A stretch of 64,000 nucleotides of DNA from Pyxidicoccus trucidator (GCF_010894435.1 NZ_JAAIXZ010000010.1:375955-439954); one strand, 5' to 3'; positions 38,000 to 47,439 are shown, counted from the stretch's first letter. Notes: generated by a model not told the origin, from the letters alone. Translations and numbers: made by a program.

Positions 38000-39562
38000 G
38001 TGAACCGCAACCCTCCCCAGGCAGCGGAGGACTCCCGGCTGTCGAGCAGCACCCCATATCTGGACCAGATCCTCGATGGGGGCTGGCTCCGAGGGGGCCT
38101 GTACATCCTCACCGGGCCCCCGGGCACCGGGAAGACGACGCTCGCCAACCAGATGTGCTTCCACCTGGCGAAGCAGGGTGAGCCCGCCGTCTACGTGACG
38201 ATGCTCACGGAGAGCCACTCGCGGCTGTTGCTCCACCTGCGCACGCTGGAGTTCTTCGAGAGCGACCTGGTGGGCACGCGCGTCCACTACGTCAGCGGAG
38301 TCCACGCGCTGAAGGCGGGTGGGGCGCATGGGCTGCTGGAGCTGCTCACCCAGGTGATGCGGGACAAGGCCGCCCGGCTGCTCGTCATCGACGGGTTCAC
38401 CGTGGTGCGCGAGCGCATCCTCGCGCACGTGGAGCTGCGTGAGTTCCTCCTGGCGCTGTCGGTGAGGGCCAGCCTCACGGCCTGCACCATCCTCCTGCTC
38501 AGCTCCGAGGAGGGGCCGGGCGCGGATGTCGAGCACGTCATGGCGGACGGCATCCTCTCCCTCACGACGGAGCACGTGGGGCTGAAGTCCACCCGGGGCC
38601 TGGAGGTCATCAAGTTCCGGGGCAGCAACAACCTCCCCGGGAAGCACACCTTCACCATCGACACGCACGGCGTCTCCGTCTACCCGCGCTTCGAGGCGCT
38701 CAACCCGGACAACTCCGAGCAGGTCACGGACTCGGACCGTCGCTCGCGGTGGGGCATCGCCGGGCTGGATGCCATGTGCGGCGGCGGGCTCGTCACGCTG
38801 TCGTCCACGCTGCTGATGGGCAGCCCCGGCGGCGGGAAGACACTGCTGGGGCTCCACTTCCTGGTGGAGGGCGCCAGGCACGGGGAAGGGGGGCTGTACT
38901 TCGGCTTCGCGGAGCGGCGGGGGCAGTTGTTGCGCAAGGGCGACTGCGTGGGGCTCCCGTTGCGCGAGCTGGAGGCGTCCGGCGCGCTGCGCCTGGAGAC
39001 GCGCGCGCCGGTGGAGACGCTGCCGGACGCCATGGCGCAGGAGCTCCTCGAGCTGGTGGACGCCCATCACTACCGCCGGGTCGTCCTGGACGGCCTGGAG
39101 CCCTTCGCCCGGGAGGCCATGGACCCGGGACGCGCCCCCCGCTTCGTCGCCGCGCTCCTCAACGCGCTGCGGGACAGGGAGGTCACCGTGCTGCTGACCC
39201 AGCAGCCCAACGAGCTGTTCGGCCCGGCGCTGCACTCTCCCATCCGCGGGGTGGACGCGCTCTGCGACAACCTCCTCTTCCTGCGCTTCTTCGAGGTGGG
39301 CGGGCGCCTGCACCGGCTCATCTCCGTGCTGAAGATGCGCGACAGCGACAATGACCCCTACCTGCGCGAGCTGGCCATCTCCGCGCGGGGCGTGGAGGTG
39401 CGGGAGGGCTACCCCACCCTGGACGCGCTCATCACCGGGCAGCCCCGCCCCCGCGAAGACCCGAAGGCCGTGGGCCCGGATGGGCGCCCCCGCAAGTCGC
39501 GCCGTGTGCCCGCGAAGAAGAAGACGGCGCCCGCCCGCCCGCGCGGGAGGAAGCCGCGATGA
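38000..39562 (+). CDS. KaiC-family double ATPase
   Basis: A 520-aa double RecA-type ATPase with CI and CII halves as in KaiC. The GTG start follows GAAGGAG. Walker A motifs are GPPGTGKTT (K45) and GSPGGGKTL (K280). Walker B-like stretches are RLLVIDGFTVV and RRVVLDGLEPF. The CII half keeps the KMRDS arginine-loop segment, but aligned by eye the autophosphorylation pair Ser431/Thr432 of cyanobacterial KaiC is Asp419/Ala420 in GVDALCDNLLF. No kaiA or kaiB is nearby. The C-terminal 50 residues are a Lys/Arg/Pro-rich tail. The gene overlaps a receiver-domain gene, so a signalling rather than clock role is likely. Confidence 0.88.
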   Translation: MNRNPPQAAEDSRLSSSTPYLDQILDGGWLRGGLYILTGPPGTGKTTLANQMCFHLAKQGEPAVYVTMLTESHSRLLLHLRTLEFFESDLVGTRVHYVSGVHALKAGGAHGLLELLTQVMRDKAARLLVIDGFTVVRERILAHVELREFLLALSVRASLTACTILLLSSEEGPGADVEHVMADGILSLTTEHVGLKSTRGLEVIKFRGSNNLPGKHTFTIDTHGVSVYPRFEALNPDNSEQVTDSDRRSRWGIAGLDAMCGGGLVTLSSTLLMGSPGGGKTLLGLHFLVEGARHGEGGLYFGFAERRGQLLRKGDCVGLPLRELEASGALRLETRAPVETLPDAMAQELLELVDAHHYRRVVLDGLEPFAREAMDPGRAPRFVAALLNALRDREVTVLLTQQPNELFGPALHSPIRGVDALCDNLLFLRFFEVGGRLHRLISVLKMRDSDNDPYLRELAISARGVEVREGYPTLDALITGQPRPREDPKAVGPDGRPRKSRRVPAKKKTAPARPRGRKPR

Positions 39563-39936
39563 GCCGCATCCTCGTCGTGGAAGACGAAGACATCCTCGCG
39601 GCCACGCTCTGCGAGGTGCTGGAGGACGAGGGGTACGAGGCCCTCACCGCGCGCAACGGAGAGGATGCGCTGCGGCTGCTCGCCGAGCGGAGCCCGGACC
39701 TCGTGCTGCTGGACATCATGATGCCGCGCATGGACGGCCTCGCCTTCCTCACGGCCAAGGCGCTGGACACGAAGGTGCAGCACGTCCCGGTGGTGGTGAT
39801 GACCTCCGTGTCGCGCTCGGCGCTCCAGGGGCATGGCGTGGCGGGCTTCCTCGCCAAGCCCTTCAAGCTGGAGACGCTGCTCCAGGTCGTCGCCACCGCG
39901 CTCGCGAAGCGGACTGCGAGGGAAGGGGAGGGATGA
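39559..39936 (+). CDS. CheY-like single-domain response regulator
   Basis: A 125-aa receiver domain with no output domain. The acidic pocket is EDED at residues 8-11, the phospho-acceptor is D52 in LVLLDIMMP, the Ser/Thr switch lies in VVMTSVSRS, and the conserved lysine is in FLAKPFK. Its ATG overlaps the KaiC-family TGA (ATGA), so the two are translationally coupled and likely interact. No histidine kinase gene is nearby, so its phosphodonor is unknown. It ends 12 bases before a convergent transporter gene. Confidence 0.93.
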   Translation: MSRILVVEDEDILAATLCEVLEDEGYEALTARNGEDALRLLAERSPDLVLLDIMMPRMDGLAFLTAKALDTKVQHVPVVVMTSVSRSALQGHGVAGFLAKPFKLETLLQVVATALAKRTAREGEG

Positions 39937-39948
39937 GGGCGCGGCGCG

Positions 39949-40860
39949 CTACGTGCGGGCAGCCATGGCGCTCGCCGGCTCCACGTGGACCACGACGTCC
40001 ACCACCTGTGGGTAGGTGGACTGGAGCAGCGTCTCCACCCGGTCCGCCACCTCGTGGGCCTGCGCGGTGGAGAGGTTCGGGTCCACCTCGATTTTGAGGT
40101 CCACGTAGACGCTCTCCTCCATGCCGCGGCTGCGCACGTTGCGGCAGGAGCGCACGCCCGACACGCTCATGGTCTGCCGGGCCACCTCCACCGGGTCCAA
40201 CCGCGCGGTGTCGGAGAGGATGCCCACCGCCTGCCGGACGATGCCGTAGGCCACCCACGCCACGAACACCATGACACCCAGGGCAATCAGCCCGTCCGCG
40301 CGCGGGTAGCCCAGCCACACCAGCAGCAGCGAGGCCAGCACGGCCAGGGTGACGTAGACGTCGGACATCGTGTGGCTCGCGTCCGCCAGCAGCAGGGTGC
40401 TCTTGTACTTGTGCCCGTAGTGCCGCTCCACCCGCGTCACCGCGATGTTGACGAGGAGGGTGAAGCCCATGACGCCCGCCATCGTCGCCGTCACCTGCGG
40501 GTGCTTGTCGTGCATCACCGAGTCGAGCGCCATGCGCCCCAGCTCCAGCATGCCGATGCCAATCATCGCGCCGATGCCGAGCGACGCGAGCGCCTCGAAC
40601 TTGCCGTGCCCGTAGGGGTGGTCCTCGTCCGCCGGGCGCGACGCCACGCCCATGGCGACGAGGCCCAGGACGTTGGAGCCACCGTCGATGAAGGAGTGCA
40701 GGCCGTCCGCCGTCACCGCCGCGGACTGGCTCAGCATGCCGAAAGCCAGCTTGGCGATGGCCACCACCCAGTTGGCCACCAGGATGGCGAGCAGGACGAG
40801 GCGGACCTTCCGGTTCCGCTGCTGCAGGAGGAGGGAGCGGTCTGCGACGGGGGTTTCCAC
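39949..40860 (-). CDS. Cation diffusion facilitator (Zn/Fe/Mn efflux)
   Basis: A 303-aa inner-membrane divalent-cation/proton antiporter. Six hydrophobic segments are visible. The metal site is formed by DGLHSFIDGGSN (TM2) and LADASHTMSDVYV (TM5), HxxxD-type ligands that usually favour Zn or Cd. HPYGHGKFEALAS lies in the loop after TM2. The C-terminal cytoplasmic domain (ESVYVDLKIEVDPNLSTAQAHEVADRVE) is the CDF dimerisation domain. The exact metal cannot be read from sequence. Confidence 0.92.
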   Translation of the reverse strand: METPVADRSLLLQQRNRKVRLVLLAILVANWVVAIAKLAFGMLSQSAAVTADGLHSFIDGGSNVLGLVAMGVASRPADEDHPYGHGKFEALASLGIGAMIGIGMLELGRMALDSVMHDKHPQVTATMAGVMGFTLLVNIAVTRVERHYGHKYKSTLLLADASHTMSDVYVTLAVLASLLLVWLGYPRADGLIALGVMVFVAWVAYGIVRQAVGILSDTARLDPVEVARQTMSVSGVRSCRNVRSRGMEESVYVDLKIEVDPNLSTAQAHEVADRVETLLQSTYPQVVDVVVHVEPASAMAART

Positions 40861-40932
40861 GGCGCGGCAGGGTAGTGGGAAGCCCGCCCGGCCGCGAGAG
40901 ACTCGTGCGGCCCTCTGCTCGGAACCGCGCGC

Positions 40933-42177
40933 TCAGTTCGGCTGGCGGAACAGCCGCATCCGCGGGCCGCCGCCCATCTCCATGAAGAAGCCGAACTGGA
41001 ACTTCACCTCCGAGTCCTGGCCCAGCAGGCCCGGCGGCGGGTTGGGGAAGGGCTGCGCGCGCTTGAAGGAGGACACCGCCTCCATGTCCAGGAAGTCCAG
41101 GCCGCTGCTCTTCTCCACCTGGATGTCCTTCACCTGGCCCTTCTCGTCGAGGGTGATGGCCAGCAGCGTGTACCGGTCCTTCCCGGAGAAGGTGCCGCCG
41201 CCGGTGGGGTCCCTCCGGCGCAGCTGCTCGTTGGGGTTCCAGTGCATGCCCACGCTCTGCTTCACGCGGTTGAAGAAGCTGGCGTACTTCCACTCGCGGG
41301 TGTTGAGGAGGGTGCCGTCTCCCTCCTCCGCGTCGCGCAGGTGGTCATTGGGGGCGGCGCCCAGCACCTTGTCCATGACGGCGCGCGAGGGCATCAGCGC
41401 GGCCAGGCCCGGAGCGCCCGCGCGCCCCGTCGAACCCGACTCTTCTCCGCCCGCGCCCTGTTCGATGCGCAGGCGCTTGGAGTTGCCCACCAGCTCGTCG
41501 CTCTCGTTCTGGTTGTTCACCGTGACGCCCGGCCCCCGGTTGTTGGGGTCCGTCTTCACGGCCACCTCGTTCTTCCGGCGCACGTCGGGAATCTCGAAGA
41601 CGGGCTGCTTGCCGCCCTCGGAGATGGGCTTCTCGTCGTTGCCCAGGCCGTTGTTGCCGGCGATGCGGGGCGCCTGGTTGCGGGCGTCCGTGCCCTCCTG
41701 GGCCTGGGGCGCCGTCCGCTGCGGCATGGCGTTCCGGTAGAAGGGAGTCTGCTCCCGGGCGCGCGTCTCCTTGTCCACCCGGTTGTTGCTCTCCGCGAGG
41801 TACTTCGCGTTCGGGTCCACCTGGTCATTGCCGGGTGCGACGTCCACCACCTGACCCTTGGGCTTCTCGTCGGGCTTCTCCTCCTCCTTCTTCTCCTGGA
41901 GGCGGGGACGGTCCTTCGCCTGGGCCTTGGAGCGAGTGTCCGCGGGGCCCCGGTTCTTCGCCCACTGGTCCGCGGTGAGCGGGCGGACGGCCACGGAGGT
42001 GGGGCGCGTCACGGCGCGCCGCTCCCGGGAGGCGGGCTGGAGGGCGCTCGTCAGGAGCAGGGCACCTACATAGATGCCATGCGCCACCAGGGCGAGCGCC
42101 ACCGCGGCGACGACGCGCCAGGCGGAGCCCCGCCGCTTCCGGCGGCGCCAGTCTGATGGAGTAGGACCCGTGCTCAC
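40933..42177 (-). CDS. TonB-family protein with long charged linker
   Basis: A 414-aa envelope protein. The GTG at 42177 begins STGPTPSDWRRRKRRG, followed by one transmembrane segment (about 18-45). A long periplasmic linker rich in Lys, Glu, Pro, Asn and Gln (about 60-260) follows. The C-terminal 120 residues resemble a TonB_C domain (FFNRVKQSVGMHWNPNE, YTLLAITLDEKGQVKDIQVE, AVSSFKRAQPFPNPP). TonB proteins transmit the proton-motive force to outer-membrane receptors; myxobacteria also have TonB-like motility and sporulation proteins. No exbB or exbD gene is adjacent, so its motor is elsewhere or the role differs. Confidence 0.78.
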   Translation of the reverse strand: MSTGPTPSDWRRRKRRGSAWRVVAAVALALVAHGIYVGALLLTSALQPASRERRAVTRPTSVAVRPLTADQWAKNRGPADTRSKAQAKDRPRLQEKKEEEKPDEKPKGQVVDVAPGNDQVDPNAKYLAESNNRVDKETRAREQTPFYRNAMPQRTAPQAQEGTDARNQAPRIAGNNGLGNDEKPISEGGKQPVFEIPDVRRKNEVAVKTDPNNRGPGVTVNNQNESDELVGNSKRLRIEQGAGGEESGSTGRAGAPGLAALMPSRAVMDKVLGAAPNDHLRDAEEGDGTLLNTREWKYASFFNRVKQSVGMHWNPNEQLRRRDPTGGGTFSGKDRYTLLAITLDEKGQVKDIQVEKSSGLDFLDMEAVSSFKRAQPFPNPPPGLLGQDSEVKFQFGFFMEMGGGPRMRLFRQPN

Positions 42178-42300
42178 GGCGCGATGATAAACCTCCGGGC
42201 CGGCCAACTAGTCCCGTCCCGTTCGCGGCAGAACAGGCGGGCAGGGGAGGAGATTCGCGAGACGTGCACTGGTACGCATGAGCCGCCCCCTCCGACCTTT

Positions 42301-44118
42301 TCAATAGATGGGGGCCACTTCGGCGCCGTTGAAGTAGTGACGGAGGATGTCCTGGTAGCGCTGCCCGGCCTCCGCCCGGCCGATAGCGCCTGTCTGGCAC
42401 ATCCCTACTCCGTGGCCCCAGCCGCCGCCACGGAAAAGCCAGCCGGTAATCTGGCCCTCGACGCCCCGCTCGGCTTCCACCACGGCCATGCTGCTGTTCA
42501 GCATCCCGAAGAGCCGGCGGATGTTCAGCTCCCCCCGCACCTGGGTGGCCCCCAGCTCCCCGGCCAGCGTCAGCACCCGCGCCCGCCCCGACACCCCCCG
42601 CTCCGACAGGGCCATGGCCTGCACCCGGCCCACCCCCAGCCGCTTCGTCAGGGCGTCCACCTGCTCGGCCGTGAAGCGCTTCTCCCAGCGGAACTTGCTG
42701 GGCTGCGCGAAGCTGGACAGCCGGCAGGCGGCCGGCAGGTCCGGGGCGGCCAGCCACTCCTCCAGGTGTGCCGGCAGGGGGAAGTGGCCCGCCGAGGGCA
42801 GCACGTCCGGGCGCCCGCGCAGTGACGGGTCCGGCGTTCCGCCCCAGACGATGTCGTTGTCCTCGGTGTGGCCTCCGCACACCGCGCTGTAGACGGAGTC
42901 CACCAGCCGCCCGTCCTGGCTGAAGAGTCCCTCGCCCCGGGTGGCCTCCACGGCGGCCGTGGTGCTGGCCACCTCGCCGGTGCGCCCGCGGTACACGGCG
43001 CAGTGCTGCTCCGAGCAGAGGAGGTACGGGTCCGCCAGGTGTTTGATGCCCACCTTGGCCAGCACCTCGCCCCGGGCGGTGACGGCCTGGGCCTTGAGCG
43101 CCTCGGGGTGGGCGCGCGCGAAGATTTCCGAGGGCACCAGCCCCTTCAGCAGGTCTTCCAGGGGCACCACGTTGACCACCGCCAGCGTGCCGGCGCGGTC
43201 CACCACCAGCTGGAGGGCGCCCCGGAAGGTGCGGTCCTCGAAGCTGTGGAAGTCGTAGCCCACGCCGTACTCCACCTGCCGCACGTCGAAGCCCGCGCCG
43301 TCCGGTGTCTCGGCGTCCAGCCGGTCCTGTGCCAGCCCCACCACCACCCCGGCCTCGTCCCGTACCTCGAGGATGGCGCTCGGCGGGGTGCGCAGCTCCT
43401 CGAAGAGCGTGGTCCTCACCCCGTACTCGCGCAGCAGCTCCGCCTGCCGGCGGGCGGCCGCCTCGGGGGTGAGGGCCTCATCCACCAGCAGCAGGTTGCG
43501 CCGGTTGTCGATGACCTTGCCGGCGATGCCGTACACCGCGCCCAGCACGTGCGAGCGCACCGCGATGCCGCGCGCCCGCCACTCCTCCTGCGCCGCGCTC
43601 AGCCCTTCCCGGTCCGCGGTGCGGAACTCGCCCAACTGCACGCGCGCGGAGAGCACGGCCGACTCTCCCTGCGTCACCCGCACCGTCCACCGGGTCCCCG
43701 CTGCCGCGTCCAGCACCTTGTCGTCGGGCCCGCCGAAGCGCAGCCGCATCCGCCCCCGGGAGGAGAACGTCACCTCGCGTCGGCCCTCCATCAGCCGGAT
43801 GGGGATTCGGGGCTCGCCGCCCCGGAAGTCCAGCCGCTTGAGGTCCCCCGGCCCGGGCAGCCCCTGGGCCAGCGGGTCCTCGCCAGCGGGGCGCTCCGGG
43901 AGCGGGAGGCTGGCGCCCGCGTCCGTGCCTCCGTCCGTGCCTCCGTCGCTCTCGGAAGGGGGCGGCGGGAGGGAGGCCGTGCCTCCATCCGAAGGCACGC
44001 CCGCCTGCCCGGCTGGAGGAGGGGGGACACCGCCCGGCGCGGGCTTCGAGGCCGCGCAGGCAGAGAGGAGGACGGTGACGAGGAGCGGCAGGACGGCGGG
44101 TCGCACGGAGGGCGCCAC
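42301..44118 (-). CDS. SpoIID/LytB-domain lipoprotein
   Basis: A 605-aa lipoprotein (lipobox LLSAC, Cys21). A Pro/Gly/Asp linker (about 24-80) follows, then a beta domain, and the SpoIID/LytB domain at about 285-590. This has NVVPLEDLLKGLVPSEIF, LKAQAVTARGEVLAK, a CSEQHCAVYRG pair and AVCGGHTEDNDIVWGG, ending GGGWGHGVGMCQTGAIGRAEAG. SpoIID is a lytic transglycosylase acting on denuded peptidoglycan in endospore formers; homologues in other bacteria are also peptidoglycan hydrolases or enhancers. In myxobacteria a role in wall remodelling is plausible but not established. Confidence 0.88.
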   Translation of the reverse strand: MAPSVRPAVLPLLVTVLLSACAASKPAPGGVPPPPAGQAGVPSDGGTASLPPPPSESDGGTDGGTDAGASLPLPERPAGEDPLAQGLPGPGDLKRLDFRGGEPRIPIRLMEGRREVTFSSRGRMRLRFGGPDDKVLDAAAGTRWTVRVTQGESAVLSARVQLGEFRTADREGLSAAQEEWRARGIAVRSHVLGAVYGIAGKVIDNRRNLLLVDEALTPEAAARRQAELLREYGVRTTLFEELRTPPSAILEVRDEAGVVVGLAQDRLDAETPDGAGFDVRQVEYGVGYDFHSFEDRTFRGALQLVVDRAGTLAVVNVVPLEDLLKGLVPSEIFARAHPEALKAQAVTARGEVLAKVGIKHLADPYLLCSEQHCAVYRGRTGEVASTTAAVEATRGEGLFSQDGRLVDSVYSAVCGGHTEDNDIVWGGTPDPSLRGRPDVLPSAGHFPLPAHLEEWLAAPDLPAACRLSSFAQPSKFRWEKRFTAEQVDALTKRLGVGRVQAMALSERGVSGRARVLTLAGELGATQVRGELNIRRLFGMLNSSMAVVEAERGVEGQITGWLFRGGGWGHGVGMCQTGAIGRAEAGQRYQDILRHYFNGAEVAPIY

Positions 44119-44226
44119 CGTAGCCGCCGGCCCCGCGGGCTGTCACGGCCGGACGCCCGCTGGGACGCCAGGACGAGAAGGACATGGGGTGAATACAACG
44201 CCCGGGCTCCCGCGTTGGCCCTGCTC

Positions 44227-45918
44227 ATGAAAATCCGACAAGGCAACCGCGTGAAGCTGAAGACCCCGACGGCCGCCCTGGCCGCGAGCCTGCTCCTGCT
44301 CGGTGCGACCGCCCATGCTGGCGGCCCGGGCGGGGTGTTCGACCTTCCTGGCCTTCCGACGGGCACCCCGGCCGCGCCCGCTCCGGCCCCCGCTGCCCCG
44401 GCGCAGCCCGCGCTCCCTGGCTCGCCCGGGGTGCTGGCCCCCAATGTAAAGCCGCCCCTGGGCGTGCAGCCCGTGCCGGACACCCCGGTGGCGGAGCTGC
44501 CCGCGCACCCGGACCACGCGAACATCGCCGAGCCGGGCCCCCAGCCGGGCGTCGCGGCCTCGGCCCTGTCCCAGGAGGCGGCCGCCACCTTCTCCCGCGA
44601 GTGGGTGGTGAGCGCGACGGGCAACGACGCCGGTGACGGCAGCGCCGCACAGCCGTTCCGCACCATCGCCAAGGCCGTCAGCGCGGCCAACCCCGGCGAG
44701 GTCATCCGCGTGCTGGCCGGCACCTATGCCGAGCGCATCATCCTCGATGGCGCCGCGAAGCCCGGCACCCCGGAGGCGAAGATTACCCTCCAGGGCGAGG
44801 GTCGCCCGCGCATCATCCCCGGCAGCGGCGGGGGCGCGCTGGTGCAGGTGCGCCGCCCGAACTGGGTCGTCGACGGCTTCGAGCTGGACGTGCAGGGGCA
44901 GGCCTTCTTCGCCGTCACCTTCGAGGGCAACGTGACGGGCTCGGTGCTGGCCAACTCGGAGCTGCACCATGGCGGCGGCGGGGCGGGCGTGACGACCTAT
45001 GGCAACGCCACCGGCGTCACCATCGAGAACAACCACATCCACGACTTCGTGAAGAACTCGGGCAACAAGGACTCGCACGGCATCGTGGTGCAGCCCACGT
45101 CGCGCGACATCACCGTGCGCAACAACGACATCCACGACAACTCGGGTGACTCCGTGCAGTGCCTGGGGCCCGAGGGCTTCAGCTCGCTGCCGCCCGCGGA
45201 CGGGCTGGTGGTGGAGAACAACCACTTCTACGCCAACCGGGAGAACGCGGTGGACATCAAGACGTGCCACCGCGTGGTCATCCGCAACAACCGCATGCAC
45301 CAGTTCCGCCCGTCCACCACGGCGAAGGGCGACGTGGTGGTGGTGCACTACTCGGCGCGCGACGTGACGGTGGAGGACAACGAAATCTACGACTCCGCCA
45401 AGGGCATCTCCGTGGGCGGCAACCGCGAGGGCCCCATGCCCTCGGGCATCATCATCCGGCGCAACCGCGTGCACGACATCACCGATGTCGGCGGCGGCGA
45501 GGGCACCGGCATCCGCCTGGAGAACTCCAACGGCACGGTGGTGGTGAATAACACCCTGACGCGCGTGTCCACGGCGCTCATCATCGGCCACGGCACCGGC
45601 GGGCCCACGCAGGCACCGGTGGTGCAGAACAACATCGTGGACGCCACGCCCCTCGCGGTGAGCCTGGGCGGCCAGGCCCCCGGCATGAAGATGGGCTCCA
45701 ACCTCTTCCCGGCCGGAGCGCAGTTCAAGAAGGACGGGACGCTCGTGGGGCTGGAGCAGTTCAAGGCCGGCACGGGGGACACCACGTCCAACGCCGGCTC
45801 GCCGGACCTGGGCGACGCCTTCGCCCCGGGCCTCGCGGCCGTGGACCACGGCTCGGATGTGGGGCTGCCCTTCTGCGGCCCCGGCCCGGACATTGGCGCG
45901 GTGGAGATGGGCTGCTGA
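44227..45918 (+). CDS. Secreted right-handed beta-helix protein
   Basis: A 563-aa exported protein. The N-terminus has a signal peptide (about 10-33, AALAASLLLLGATAHAG). A Pro/Ala-rich linker (about 40-115) leads to the start of a DUF1565-like helix: AQPFRTIAKAVSAANPGEVIRVLAGTYAERI. It continues with parallel-beta-helix rungs such as TIENNHIHDF, TVRNNDIHDNSGD, VVENNHFYANRENAVDI and VIRNNRMHQF, where Asn ladders are clear. This is the pectate-lyase-like fold of polysaccharide lyases or carbohydrate-binding proteins. No catalytic residues could be assigned. It ends at a strong terminator shared with tRNA-Cys. Confidence 0.85.
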   Translation: MKIRQGNRVKLKTPTAALAASLLLLGATAHAGGPGGVFDLPGLPTGTPAAPAPAPAAPAQPALPGSPGVLAPNVKPPLGVQPVPDTPVAELPAHPDHANIAEPGPQPGVAASALSQEAAATFSREWVVSATGNDAGDGSAAQPFRTIAKAVSAANPGEVIRVLAGTYAERIILDGAAKPGTPEAKITLQGEGRPRIIPGSGGGALVQVRRPNWVVDGFELDVQGQAFFAVTFEGNVTGSVLANSELHHGGGGAGVTTYGNATGVTIENNHIHDFVKNSGNKDSHGIVVQPTSRDITVRNNDIHDNSGDSVQCLGPEGFSSLPPADGLVVENNHFYANRENAVDIKTCHRVVIRNNRMHQFRPSTTAKGDVVVVHYSARDVTVEDNEIYDSAKGISVGGNREGPMPSGIIIRRNRVHDITDVGGGEGTGIRLENSNGTVVVNNTLTRVSTALIIGHGTGGPTQAPVVQNNIVDATPLAVSLGGQAPGMKMGSNLFPAGAQFKKDGTLVGLEQFKAGTGDTTSNAGSPDLGDAFAPGLAAVDHGSDVGLPFCGPGPDIGAVEMGC

Positions 45919-46021
45919 GGCACCCCTGATGCCCCAGCTCGCCGTGCCTGGAGACGGGCCCGGCGACGCTCATGGCGCGGACGCCCTGGCGGTCACGGGA
46001 GCTTCAGGCGCTGGAAATGAC

Positions 46022-46057
46022 AAGGCCCGATGCGGAGTCACTTCCGCATCGGGCCTT
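46022..46057. terminator. Strong bidirectional terminator
   Basis: A perfect 15-bp stem (AAGGCCCGATGCGGA with its complement) has a 6-base loop and is followed by TTTGTCTTT on the plus strand and by T-rich bases on the minus strand. It serves both the beta-helix gene (+) and tRNA-Cys (-). Confidence 0.9.
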
Positions 46058-46065
46058 TGTCTTTG

Positions 46066-46137
46066 AGGCGCCACCCGGATTCGAACCGGGGAATGAAGGT
46101 TTTGCAGACCTTTGCCTTACCACTTGGCTATGGCGCC
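46066..46137 (-). tRNA. tRNA-Cys (GCA)
   Basis: A complete cloverleaf on the minus strand. The acceptor stem pairs GGCGCCA with TGGCGCC, the anticodon loop CTGCAAA gives GCA, and the T-arm CCCCGGTTCGAATCCGGG is canonical. The 3' CCA is not encoded. It ends beside the strong terminator. Confidence 0.95.
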
Positions 46138-46287
46138 GAGAGGATGGGGTCGGCTTTATACGCAGCCGGCCGCCGCCCGGTCAAGGATGCAACAGCACCG
46201 TGGACGCATTGCGTCCCGCTAACATGACGCGCACGAAAACGTTCCACCCCGGGTGCGCGTTGGCCCCCGATAGAGAGGCGTTCCGAG

Positions 46288-47439
46288 ATGCTGCACGGCC
46301 ACGGCTTGTACCTCGAAGAGCATGACGCATTCCGCCGCACGGTGCGGGCGGTGGTCGACAAGGAGCTCCTCCCGTTCGCCACCGAGTGGGAGGAGAAGGA
46401 GGAGTTCCCCCGCGAGCTCTTCACGCGCTTCGGCGAGCTGGGCTTCCTCGGGCTGAAGTACCCGGTGGAGTACGGCGGCTCGGCGGCCGGGGAGCTGTAC
46501 GAGGCGGTGCTCCTGGAGGAGCTGGGCCGCTGTGGCTCGGGGGGCGTGTCCGCCGGCCTGGCCGCGCAGTTCACCATCGCCACCGGCCCCCTCCACCTCT
46601 TCGGCACGGACGCGCAGAAGCGCCGCTGGCTCACTCCCGCCATCCACGGGGAGAAGATTGGCGCGCTCGGCATCTCCGAGCCTGATGCCGGCTCGGACGT
46701 GGCCGGCCTGCGCACCACCGCGCGGCGCGACGGGGACGCCTATGTCCTCAACGGCTCCAAGACGTACATCACCAACGGCGTGCGCGCGGACTTCGTGGTG
46801 CTGGCGGTGAAGACGGACCCGGCCGCGGGCCACAAGGGGCTGTCCATGGTGGTGGTGGAGAAGGGCACGCCGGGCTTCAGCGTGGGCCGCAAGCTGAAGA
46901 AGGTGGGCTGGCGCGCCTCGGACACCGCGGAGCTGTTCTTCGAGGACTGCCGCGTGCCCGCGGAGAACCTGCTCGGCGTGGAGGGACAGGGCTTCTCGCA
47001 AATCATGGGCAACTTCCAGTGGGAGCGCCTGTCGCTGGCCCTGGGCGCGGTGGGCGCCATGGACGACATGCTGGAGAAGGTGCTCGAGCACGTGAAGTCG
47101 CGCCGCGCCTTCGGCCAGTCGCTCAACCAGTTCCAGGTGGTGCGCCACAAGCTGGCGGACCTGTTCACCGCCCGCGAGTGCGCGCGCCAGCTCACCTACC
47201 ACGCGCTGCGCCTGCACGTGGCCGGCGAGTGGGCCGTCGCGCAGACGTCCATGGCCAAGAAGGTGGCCACCGAGACGGCCTGCCGCGTGGCGGACGAGTG
47301 TCTCCAGCTCCACGGCGGCGCGGGCTACATGATGGAGTACGACATCCAGCGCCACTGGCGCGACGCGCGCCTGGGCCCCATCGGCGGTGGCACCAGCGAG
47401 GTGATGAACGAAATCATCGCCAAGCAGCTCGGGCTGTAG
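46288..47439 (+). CDS. Acyl-CoA dehydrogenase
   Basis: A 383-aa FAD enzyme that introduces the alpha-beta double bond in acyl-CoA and passes electrons to ETF. Visible features are the FAD-site segment GALGISEPDAGSDVAGL, VLNGSKTYITNG, FSVGRKLKKVGWRASDTAELFF, and the C-terminal QLHGGAGYMMEYDIQRHWRDAR. In the short/medium-chain enzymes the catalytic Glu sits in YEGT, but here the position is GGGT. Instead E246 in WERLSLAL aligns with the catalytic Glu of the isovaleryl-CoA and long-chain enzymes, so it belongs to that branch. Its substrate is unknown (branched or long chain likely). Confidence 0.93.
   Translation: MLHGHGLYLEEHDAFRRTVRAVVDKELLPFATEWEEKEEFPRELFTRFGELGFLGLKYPVEYGGSAAGELYEAVLLEELGRCGSGGVSAGLAAQFTIATGPLHLFGTDAQKRRWLTPAIHGEKIGALGISEPDAGSDVAGLRTTARRDGDAYVLNGSKTYITNGVRADFVVLAVKTDPAAGHKGLSMVVVEKGTPGFSVGRKLKKVGWRASDTAELFFEDCRVPAENLLGVEGQGFSQIMGNFQWERLSLALGAVGAMDDMLEKVLEHVKSRRAFGQSLNQFQVVRHKLADLFTARECARQLTYHALRLHVAGEWAVAQTSMAKKVATETACRVADECLQLHGGAGYMMEYDIQRHWRDARLGPIGGGTSEVMNEIIAKQLGL

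Noticed and set aside
42868..44226. Long N-terminal extension of the beta-helix protein
   Set aside because: The frame is open for 453 codons upstream but lies opposite the SpoIID gene and is low-complexity. ATG 44227 begins a proper signal peptide.
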